Shown: piece by piece, positions 1-5,442 of the stretch
Numbering within the stretch: the first letter of the stretch is position 1
Layout: every line of letters begins with the position of its first letter
From: Gemmatimonadales bacterium
Lineage (GTDB): Bacteria > Gemmatimonadota > Gemmatimonadetes > Gemmatimonadales > GWC2-71-9
Reading direction: 5' to 3'
NCBI GenBank assembly: GCA_013003805.1
Contig: JABDII010000398.1
Location: 1 to 5,442 of the forward strand
DNA: 5,442 bases
The notes under the pieces: model-generated
What the model was told of the DNA's origin: nothing
What the model saw: the letters and a program-made list of their open reading frames with translations, nothing else
Database searches by the model: none
Program-made: the position numbers and the translations under genes

Positions 1-337
1 CTTCTTGGACGCGGCACGGTTTCTGCCTCATATCGACCAAGACGAATACCCGGCGCAACGACTCGCGTCGGAGATCTTCGTCGAAACCGGCGTCCGGGCG
101 ATGGAGCGAGGGAACGTGTCCAAAGGACGGAACCCCGAGACCGGAGAGAACTACCGCCCGTCCCTCGAATTGGTGAGGCTCACCATCCCGCGGCGCGTCT
201 ACACCAATGATCACATGCAGGCGGTGGCCGACGGGATCATCCGGCTCTACCAGCGGCGCGAGGAGATCAAAGGCTTGAGGTTCGTGTATGAACCGGCCAA
301 GCTCCGTTTCTTTCAGGGGCGCTTCGAGTCGCTCTAG
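1..337 (+). CDS. tpl: Tyrosine phenol-lyase-like beta-eliminating lyase, C-terminal fragment (5' end outside window)
   Basis: This is the last 111 residues of a PLP-dependent beta-eliminating lyase. The family cleaves tyrosine to phenol, pyruvate and ammonia, or tryptophan to indole, in the cytoplasm. The frame is open from base 2, so the gene enters from the left; the family is normally about 460 residues. By recall, the fragment aligns without gaps to the C-terminus of Citrobacter freundii tyrosine phenol-lyase. Shared motifs include VETGVR-MERG (from about nt 80), VRLTIPRRVYT (nt 173-205), the ADGII-LYQ helix, and YEP--LRFF near the end. Positions equivalent to Met379 and Arg381 (nt 101-109), Arg404 (nt 176-178, substrate carboxylate) and Phe448/Phe449 (nt 308-313) are all present. 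E. coli tryptophanase has a hydrophobic residue where Arg381 stands, so tyrosine phenol-lyase is favoured over tryptophanase. The PLP lysine and N-terminal substrate residues are outside the window, so activity cannot be judged. Family membership is near certain; the exact substrate is inferred. Confidence 0.9.
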   Translation, partial: FLDAARFLPHIDQDEYPAQRLASEIFVETGVRAMERGNVSKGRNPETGENYRPSLELVRLTIPRRVYTNDHMQAVADGIIRLYQRREEIKGLRFVYEPAKLRFFQGRFESL

Positions 338-345
338 CGCCGCAG

Positions 346-375
346 TTGAAGCTGGTCGGGGGTTCCAGCTAGACT
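346..375 (+). promoter_or_regulatory. Possible sigma70-type promoter for the transglycosylase gene
   Basis: TTGAAG (346-351) and TAGACT (370-375) each match four of six bases of the -35 and -10 consensus, with an 18-base spacer. The site lies in the 121-bp gap ahead of the transglycosylase start at 459. A hairpin occupies the spacer. Such partial matches are common by chance, so this is tentative. Confidence 0.3.
350..370 (+). other. Small hairpin downstream of the lyase gene
   Basis: The six-base arms AGCTGG (350-355) and CCAGCT (365-370) are perfect reverse complements around a nine-base loop. The hairpin begins 12 bases after the lyase stop codon. It is followed by a pyrimidine-rich stretch but not by a T-run, so it is a poor match to an intrinsic terminator. 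It lies between the two hexamers of a possible promoter. It may be weakly terminating, regulatory, or chance. Confidence 0.3.
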
Positions 376-443
376 CTTCTCTCGTCGAGCTCACGTGCGC
401 TCCCCACCGGCGCACTCGCCCCGGACCTCCTCGCCCGCCAATT

Positions 444-449
444 GGAGAG
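444..449 (+). promoter_or_regulatory. Ribosome binding site fixing the transglycosylase start
   Basis: GGAGAG lies nine bases ahead of the ATG at 459. The same frame is open back to an ATG at 288 inside the lyase gene. However, the Shine-Dalgarno sequence and the signal peptide that begins right after 459 both place the real start at 459. Confidence 0.7.
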
Positions 450-458
450 CCGCCGCCG

Positions 459-2789
459 ATGTTCCTCTCGTCGCCGACCCCCCCCCGATCCGGATGGCGT
501 TCCCTCGTGTTGGGACTGCTGGCCTCGGCCATCGGTGGGGTGGCGTGTGGCCAGTCGGAGGACACCCCTCCAACGGCCAGGATCCTTCCCGACCAAGACA
601 ACTCAGTGCTCGACTCGGCCCGGGCCGACATCGCCAAGGGCTTGCCCTGGCGGGCCACGCTACGACTCGCCCCGATCGTTGCGGATACGGCCCGGACCAC
701 CCCCGAGGCCGTGATGGTCGCGGCGGAGGCCGCGAACGGCTGGCGCGGATGGGCCCACATCGAACGGATACTTGCCGATCACACGTGGGTGGACACCCTG
801 TTCGCCGGGCGGGCCCGGTCACTGCTCGCCCGGGCCGCACTCGAGCGACGGGAGGACACCACGGCGGTTGAGCATGCGCGGGCCGCCGTCCGAACGTCGG
901 CGGGTGCAGTCGATCGACCCGAGCGACTCATCGTGCTCGCGCGGGCGTACCATCGCACCGAGCAATTCGACAACGCGGTTCGAGCCTATCGGGACGCCGA
1001 GCGGGAACTGCCACGCATTGCCCAGTGGCTCCGCCTGCGAGCGGCCGCGGTCACCGCTGACAGCGCGACCCGGTATGCGCTGTATGACGGGCTCACTCGA
1101 CCAGCGCCGCGTTCCCAGATCTCCGTGACCGAAGCCGAGGCACGTCTCTGGACCGGAGACACGCTCGGCGCAATCCGGATCCGGCGGGCGGGCGGTGTCG
1201 TGGACGCCGCCCTCGAACTCGAGTTGGCCATCGCCCGTTCATCGGCGGAGAGCCTGGCCGTCCGCCGCGAATTGGCGTCGATTGTAACGGCCCAACGACC
1301 GCGCCGCGCCCTGGCTCGGGCCATCGCGCTGCTCGATGACGGATTTGCCCCGTTATCTCCCGACGAGGAACTCGCCGTAGGTCGCGGAGCGAACATCATC
1401 GGCATGACGCGCCGCGCGGCGACCGGCTTCCGCCGTGCGTTCGCCGCCGGGAAGGGCAGCATGCGCGATCGGTTCTCCTTCGGCAACATCTTGGCTCGAC
1501 TGGGCCGGCACCGCGAGGCGGCAGTCCAGTTCCGCCGGGTGACCCGGCCCAAGAGCCTTGCCGCTAGCGCGGCGTATCTGGGCGCTCGCTCACTCCTGCG
1601 AGGCGGGCTCGGAGGGTCGCGCGACGCGCTCCGGCAAATCCTCAAGGTCTACCCCGGCGAGCTGGCTTCGGTGCGGGCCAGGATTCTCTTGTCCGACCTC
1701 GCCATCGACGAGGGACGAGACACGGCGGCACGCAGGACGTACCAGGCCGCCGCCACCAGCCACCCTTCGAGCCCCTACGCACCACTCGCCCGTTTTCAAG
1801 CCGCCATCATCGCGCTAGTCGAGAACGAGGCTCGCGCTGCGGCCGGTGGATTCGACAGCTTAGTAAGGAAACACCCCGCCAGCTCCGAGTCGCTCGCAGG
1901 CCTATACTGGGCCGGCCGTGCGTGGGAGGCCGCGGGAGACTCGTCCGCCGCGGTGACTCGCTGGCGCAGGGTCATCCGACGGGAAACCTGGAGTTACTAC
2001 GGTCTTCTGAGCGCCCGCCGGCTCGGGGAGGTCCAACCACTCCCTCCGTTGCCGGATTCGGTTCGGACCTACCCGGGCATCGATAGCGCGGTGAGCCGAG
2101 TTGATCTGCTACGACGACTCGGGCTCAGCCGGGAGGCCCGGCTCGAGGAGAATGCCATCGTCGAGGCCGCCCGGGATTCGGCCGACATGACTCTTGCGGT
2201 AGCCGAAGGGCTCAGCAGTATCGGCAACGTGAGCCGGGCGATTCGATTGGCCTGGCGTGCGGTGGACCTGGGCGCCAAGATGGACGGCCGGACCTTGCGG
2301 CTCCTGTACCCGGTGCTCCAGCGGGACGGCATCCTGGCACTGGCTCGGGAGCACGGTGTCGAACCGGCTCTCATTGCCGGGCTCATCCGGCAAGAGTCTG
2401 CCTTCGATCCCTCGGCAACCTCACGTGCCGGGGCGCGCGGCTTAATGCAGATCATGCCGGACGTTGGCCGACGGGTGGCCCGGGCCGAGGGCTTCCCCTT
2501 CTGGGATCCAGTCCTGTTATACCAGCCGGATGTGAGCCTCCAACTCGGTGTCACGCACTTGAGAGATCTGCTCCGGCGCTCCAGCGACCTGCCCCATGTC
2601 TTGGCGGCGTACAACGCGGGCACGTCTCGGCTCGATCGCTGGCTCATGCGGCCGGGCGCCGACGATCTCGAAGTCTTCATCGAACGCATTCCCTTCCGTG
2701 AGACCCGCGGCTACGTCCGGGCGGTGCTCCGCAATCGCGACGTATACCGCCTGCTCTACTCCTGGGAAGCCCGGACACCTACCGACTAG
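459..2789 (+). CDS. slt: Soluble lytic murein transglycosylase, Slt type, with signal peptide
   Basis: This is a 776-residue exported enzyme predicted to cleave the MurNAc-GlcNAc bond of peptidoglycan, leaving 1,6-anhydro-MurNAc ends, in the periplasm. Residues 1-30 form a signal peptide: arginines at 10 and 14, then a hydrophobic stretch from about 15 to 29. Cys30 follows Gly-Val-Ala, an imperfect lipobox, so a lipoprotein is possible. Residues ~40-610 are Ala/Arg/Leu-rich and helical with TPR-like units (for example ~154-186 and ~337-362), like the superhelical ring of Slt70. YYGLLSARRLG (513-523) resembles the linker motif before the catalytic domain. The C-terminal SLT domain (~625-776) has RQES with the presumed catalytic Glu646, GLMQ (661-664), AYN (717-719) and IPFRETRGYV (744-753). 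At 776 residues it is longer than E. coli Slt70 (about 645 with signal peptide), the extra length being in the N-terminal helical part. The ligase gene follows after 64 bp. Domain identity is firm; the gene symbol is by family only. Confidence 0.9.
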   Translation: MFLSSPTPPRSGWRSLVLGLLASAIGGVACGQSEDTPPTARILPDQDNSVLDSARADIAKGLPWRATLRLAPIVADTARTTPEAVMVAAEAANGWRGWAHIERILADHTWVDTLFAGRARSLLARAALERREDTTAVEHARAAVRTSAGAVDRPERLIVLARAYHRTEQFDNAVRAYRDAERELPRIAQWLRLRAAAVTADSATRYALYDGLTRPAPRSQISVTEAEARLWTGDTLGAIRIRRAGGVVDAALELELAIARSSAESLAVRRELASIVTAQRPRRALARAIALLDDGFAPLSPDEELAVGRGANIIGMTRRAATGFRRAFAAGKGSMRDRFSFGNILARLGRHREAAVQFRRVTRPKSLAASAAYLGARSLLRGGLGGSRDALRQILKVYPGELASVRARILLSDLAIDEGRDTAARRTYQAAATSHPSSPYAPLARFQAAIIALVENEARAAAGGFDSLVRKHPASSESLAGLYWAGRAWEAAGDSSAAVTRWRRVIRRETWSYYGLLSARRLGEVQPLPPLPDSVRTYPGIDSAVSRVDLLRRLGLSREARLEENAIVEAARDSADMTLAVAEGLSSIGNVSRAIRLAWRAVDLGAKMDGRTLRLLYPVLQRDGILALAREHGVEPALIAGLIRQESAFDPSATSRAGARGLMQIMPDVGRRVARAEGFPFWDPVLLYQPDVSLQLGVTHLRDLLRRSSDLPHVLAAYNAGTSRLDRWLMRPGADDLEVFIERIPFRETRGYVRAVLRNRDVYRLLYSWEARTPTD

Positions 2790-2840
2790 ACGGTTGCGAC
2801 CCCACCACGGGCGCATAACTTGACCGGCCCCCTCCCTCCC

Positions 2841-2845
2841 AGGAG
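2841..2845 (+). promoter_or_regulatory. Ribosome binding site of the YbdK-type ligase gene
   Basis: AGGAG lies eight bases before the ATG at 2854. It supports that start, which places the conserved LGLEEEY motif at residues 8-14, where the family normally has it. Confidence 0.7.
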
Positions 2846-2853
2846 CCGACCGC

Positions 2854-3960
2854 ATGCAGCCGCCTTCCCTCACGTTGGGCCTCGAAGAGGAATACCAGAT
2901 CATCGACCCCGCGAGTCGAGAGCTTCGGAGCTACATCACGGAGATCCTGGACGACGATCGCGTCACCATCGAGGAAATCAAACCCGAACTCCACCAGTCG
3001 ATCGTGGAGGTGGGAACCACAGTCTGTCAGACGCCGGCGGAGTTGCGCGGCGAAGTGGTCCGTCTTCGCCGAATGGTGATGGACCTCGTCGCCAAGAGCG
3101 ACCTCAAGATCGCCGCCGCCGGCACCCATCCGTTCTCATCCTGGCTCAAGCAGGAGATCACTCCGCTCGAACGCTACCTCGGCTTCAAGGAGGATCTCCA
3201 AGACCTGGCCCAGCAGAATCTCATCTTCGGGATGCACGTCCACATCGGCATCGAAGATCGGGATTTCCTGATCGACGCGCTAAACGTGGCACGGTATTTC
3301 CTCCCGCATGTGCTCTGCCTCACCACCAGCTCTCCCTTCTGGATGGGACGCCAGACCGGCCTCAAATCCTATCGCAGCGTGGTCTGGCGGAACTTTCCCC
3401 GCACCGGTGTTCCACGCGTCCTCACGTCGTGGGCCGATTACACGAGCCTGGTCGACACCCTCGTGCGTGCGGGCTCCATCGAGAACGGGTCACGGCTCTA
3501 TTGGGATGTTCGCCCGCATTGGAAATACTCGACGCTGGAATTCAGGGTCTGCGATATTTGTCCTCGCGTGGACGAGGCCATCTGTGTCGCCGCAATCTTC
3601 CAGGCCATCGTGGCGAAGCTCTGGAAGCTCAGACGCGATAACATGACGTTCCGGATCTACCCGTCCGATCTCATCGAAGAGAACAAGTGGCGGGCCGTCC
3701 GCTTCGGGTTGGACGGGAACCTGATTGATCTCGGTAAGGAGCGCGAAGTCCCCGCGCGCGAGCTGATCCAGGAACTGATCGAGTGGTTCCTCGGCGACGT
3801 GCTCGACGAGCTCGGCAGTCGACGTGAGGTCGAATATGCCTTCCGGATCCTCGAACACGGCTCGAGCGCCGACCGGCAGCTGGCCACCTTCGCCGAGACC
3901 GGAGACCTCACCAGCGTGGTGGACCGTCTGGTGGAGGAGACGAGGGAGGGAGTGGAATAG
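2854..3960 (+). CDS. ybdK: YbdK-type carboxylate-amine ligase (glutamate-cysteine ligase family 2)
   Basis: This complete 368-residue cytoplasmic enzyme belongs to the GCS2 family and has about the usual length for YbdK proteins. Members carry out ATP-dependent joining of a carboxylate to an amine. E. coli YbdK has weak glutamate-cysteine ligase activity and its real substrate is uncertain. Visible motifs are LGLEEEY (8-14) in the first strand, GMHVHIGI (126-133), SSPFWMGRQTG (159-169) followed by SYR, the W-NFPRTGVPR stretch, and WDVRPHWKYSTLEFRVCD (217-234), all characteristic of this family. The acidic EEE cluster and the histidines of the second motif probably bind metal-ATP and substrate, by family knowledge. 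The N-terminus is set by a good Shine-Dalgarno site. The gene lies 64 bp after the transglycosylase and may share its transcript. No glutathione synthetase or other partner is in the window, so a role in glutathione synthesis is not supported here. The family call is secure; the substrate is unknown. Confidence 0.93.
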   Translation: MQPPSLTLGLEEEYQIIDPASRELRSYITEILDDDRVTIEEIKPELHQSIVEVGTTVCQTPAELRGEVVRLRRMVMDLVAKSDLKIAAAGTHPFSSWLKQEITPLERYLGFKEDLQDLAQQNLIFGMHVHIGIEDRDFLIDALNVARYFLPHVLCLTTSSPFWMGRQTGLKSYRSVVWRNFPRTGVPRVLTSWADYTSLVDTLVRAGSIENGSRLYWDVRPHWKYSTLEFRVCDICPRVDEAICVAAIFQAIVAKLWKLRRDNMTFRIYPSDLIEENKWRAVRFGLDGNLIDLGKEREVPARELIQELIEWFLGDVLDELGSRREVEYAFRILEHGSSADRQLATFAETGDLTSVVDRLVEETREGVE

Positions 3961-3980
3961 GGAGTTGGGAGTCGGGAGTC
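3960..3980. repeat. Heptamer tandem repeat GGGAGTY x3
   Basis: GGGAGTT, GGGAGTC and GGGAGTC follow one another without gaps. The first base is the last base of the ligase stop codon. A run of eight G (3987-3994) lies just downstream. The coding sequence just upstream is also rich in GGGAG. Short tandem heptamers of this kind expand and contract by slippage; no function is evident. Confidence 0.75.
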
Positions 3981-4211
3981 AGAGGCGGGGGGGGCAGACT
4001 GTGGCGCGCTGTCGTGTCTCGATATTGGATTCTCCTTCCCAACCTCGGACGCGTCCTCAGCGGCGGGTCCCAGTCCATGAGCACTTAAGTCTGTCCGAAC
4101 CCAGGAACTTAGAGTCGTTTTCTTCGAACGCCGGACGAACGGTCTCTCACTTGCACCCCTTACGAGAGGTATTCGCCCGTCCGAATCTGTTTGTTCGACC
4201 TGGAGACGCCC
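3961..4211. other. 251-bp intergenic region with no gene recognised
   Basis: This gap separates the ligase gene from the membrane protein gene. It holds the heptamer repeat and G8 run at its left end, a perfect 10-bp palindrome GGACGCGTCC (4047-4056), an 8-bp palindrome ACTTAAGT (4083-4090), and GGAACTT (4104-4110), which resembles the -35 element of extracytoplasmic-function sigma factors. I see no hairpin with a T-run that would serve as an intrinsic terminator. The region is less GC-rich near its right end, as expected of a promoter region. A promoter for the downstream gene is likely here but I cannot place it with confidence. Confidence 0.5.
4202..4206 (+). promoter_or_regulatory. Ribosome binding site of the membrane protein gene
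   Basis: GGAGA ends five bases before the ATG at 4212. It chooses that start over the upstream in-frame TTG at 4191, which has no comparable site. Confidence 0.6.
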
Positions 4212-5442
4212 ATGCAAGAGACCATTCGCAACCTCGCCGATCAATTCGCCGCCTATGCGCCCAGCATCTTAGCCGCATTGGTAATCCTGGTAGTGGGCTG
4301 GCTCGTGGCGCTCGCCATCTCGGCGCTGGTCCGGACCGCGATCAACCGCACCGCAATCGGTGACTCCCTGGCTGGCCTGCTTCGCACCGAGGAAACAGCG
4401 GAGAAACCACCGATAGGCAATTGGGTCGGGAAGGCTCTGTTCTACGTGCTGATGGTCTTTGTCGTAGTTGCGGCCTTTCAGGCACTGAGTATCACTGCCG
4501 TGGTCGATCCGCTCAACCACATGCTGCAACAGTTTACCGGGTTCCTCCCGAACCTGGTGGGTGCATCCGTCCTGTTTCTGGTATCGTGGGGCATCGGCGC
4601 GATCCTCAGGGCTCTTGTGACCAAGGGCTTGGGCCAGACGACGCTGGATGAGAAATTCACCGCGGGAGCGGGGATGGAGCCGAAGCGTCCGGTCAGTCAG
4701 ACGCTGGGCGACGTGGTGTTCTTTCTCCCGATCCTCCTGTTCCTGCCGGCGGTCCTCGGCGCACTTGGGATGCACGGCCTGCTCGAGCCGGTCCAGGCAA
4801 TGTTCGACAAGGCCTTCGCCATGCTGCCCAACGTCGCGGCGGCCGCATTCATCCTGTTCGTTGGCTGGTTCGTGGCCAGGATGCTGCGCCAGATCGTGAG
4901 TTCGCTCCTCGCTGCGAGCGGTGTCGACAACCTGGGCGAGCGAGTGGGGATGGGCACGGCGGCCGGAAAGAACAGCCTCTCGTCGGTCATCGGGCTCGTC
5001 GTCTACGCCCTGATCCTCATTCCCGCGGCCATCGCGGCGCTCGACGCGCTCAAGATGGAGAGCATCAGCCAGCCTGCCACCCGCATGTTGGAGAGCCTGC
5101 TTGCTGCGGTCCCGCTCATCTTCGGCGCCGGAATCATCCTTGGCATTTCCTTCATGATTGGAAAGCTGGTGTCTGCATTGGTCACGTCCCTCCTGAGCGG
5201 CGCCGGCTTCGACCGGGTCTTTGAGAAGCTGGGCCTCAAGATCGCCGCGGGTCCGAAGGGCACGACACCGTCCCAGGTGGTCGGGTACTTGGTGCTGGTG
5301 GGCATCATCCTGTTGGCCGCGATCGAAGCCGCCGACCTGCTCGGCTTTGCCACCCTGTCGACCGTGGTGACCGAGTTCTTCACCTTTGCCAACCGGCTTC
5401 TGCTCGGCCTCGTGATCTTCGGCGTCGGACTCTACCTCGCCA
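4212..5442 (+). CDS. Multi-pass membrane protein with tandem conserved TM-helix repeats, CmpX/mechanosensitive-channel-like (3' end outside window)
   Basis: The frame stays open from ATG 4212 to the window end, giving 410 residues with no stop. The protein is a chain of hydrophobic helices in about five copies of a ~95-residue unit. Helix A of each unit begins near Pro17, Pro113, Pro206, Pro301 and Asn394. The motif is P-[LIV]-x(6-8) hydrophobic, G-W, then basic residues, as in VVGWLVA (27-33) and FVGWFVA (217-223). Helix B of each unit follows after a polar linker, for example DVVFFLPILLF. A second repeated proline sits 13 residues before helix A (Pro100, Pro193, Pro288). This matches the 'conserved TM helix' repeats of CmpX-like proteins annotated as putative small-conductance mechanosensitive channels. 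Arg and Lys after helix A suggest that those linkers are cytoplasmic and the N-terminus periplasmic. No MscS-type beta domain is visible before the cut-off, so channel function is inferred from family only. Confidence 0.8.
   Translation, partial: MQETIRNLADQFAAYAPSILAALVILVVGWLVALAISALVRTAINRTAIGDSLAGLLRTEETAEKPPIGNWVGKALFYVLMVFVVVAAFQALSITAVVDPLNHMLQQFTGFLPNLVGASVLFLVSWGIGAILRALVTKGLGQTTLDEKFTAGAGMEPKRPVSQTLGDVVFFLPILLFLPAVLGALGMHGLLEPVQAMFDKAFAMLPNVAAAAFILFVGWFVARMLRQIVSSLLAASGVDNLGERVGMGTAAGKNSLSSVIGLVVYALILIPAAIAALDALKMESISQPATRMLESLLAAVPLIFGAGIILGISFMIGKLVSALVTSLLSGAGFDRVFEKLGLKIAAGPKGTTPSQVVGYLVLVGIILLAAIEAADLLGFATLSTVVTEFFTFANRLLLGLVIFGVGLYLA

Noticed and set aside
288..458. Upstream in-frame extension of the transglycosylase to an ATG at 288
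   Set aside because: It overlaps the lyase gene, has no Shine-Dalgarno site, and would place about 57 Pro/Arg-rich residues ahead of a clear signal peptide. The ATG at 459 has GGAGAG at good spacing.
986..1645. 219-residue antisense open frame within the transglycosylase
   Set aside because: The composition is Arg/Ala/Ser-rich with no motif. It mirrors the codon bias of the sense gene.
2069..2689. 206-residue antisense open frame opposite the SLT domain
   Set aside because: The sense strand encodes a conserved catalytic domain here. The antisense product is low-complexity Arg/Ser-rich.
2794..2820. TTGCGA and CATAAC as a promoter for the ligase gene
   Set aside because: The spacing is only 14 bases and the hexamers are partial matches. 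The 64-bp gap can be explained by cotranscription with the transglycosylase.
2820..3641. 273-residue + strand open frame overlapping the ligase gene
   Set aside because: It is rich in Arg, Pro and His with no recognisable domain, and lies in another frame of the firmly identified YbdK gene. It is typical of high-GC shadow frames.
3964..4043. GTTGGGA pairing with TCCCAAC as a terminator stem
   Set aside because: The arms are only seven bases and lie about 66 bases apart with no T-run, so a stable terminator is unlikely.
3657..4244. 195-residue antisense open frame spanning the ligase 3' end and the 251-bp gap
   Set aside because: It would cover the heptamer repeat and G-run, shows no recognisable domain, and is antisense to the conserved ligase over half its length.

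Overview
The window is GC-rich, densely coding bacterial DNA. Four protein genes lie on the + strand: the 3' end of one, two complete genes, and the 5' part of a fourth. The signal-peptide-bearing lytic transglycosylase indicates a Gram-negative-type envelope. The phylum is not fixed by the sequence. A high-GC environmental lineage such as Gemmatimonadota would fit, but that is an inference from gene style, not a demonstrated assignment. I see no tRNA, rRNA, CRISPR, transposase or phage gene.

Layout: positions 1-337 hold the C-terminal quarter of a PLP-dependent beta-eliminating lyase of the tyrosine phenol-lyase/tryptophanase family. Its residues resemble tyrosine phenol-lyase more than tryptophanase. 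A 121-bp gap follows, with a small hairpin and a possible promoter. Positions 459-2789 encode a 776-residue exported soluble lytic transglycosylase (Slt type): signal peptide, long alpha-superhelical region with TPR-like units, and a C-terminal SLT catalytic domain. After 64 bp, positions 2854-3960 encode a 368-residue YbdK-type carboxylate-amine ligase (GCS2 family). A 251-bp gap with a short heptamer repeat and a G8 run follows. From 4212 to the window end runs an open, unterminated frame for a polytopic membrane protein. It is built from about five tandem copies of a ~95-residue two-helix unit, the 'conserved TM helix' architecture of CmpX-like putative mechanosensitive channels.

The genes do not form an obvious pathway. 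Amino-acid degradation, peptidoglycan turnover, an orphan carboxylate-amine ligase and a membrane channel-like protein look like ordinary chromosomal neighbours. The transglycosylase and the ligase could share a transcript because the gap is short. The other two gaps are long enough for separate promoters. I found no convincing new multi-gene system. The points most worth a second look are the regular internal repeats of the membrane protein, the substrate-specificity residues of the lyase, and the unknown substrate of the YbdK-type ligase.
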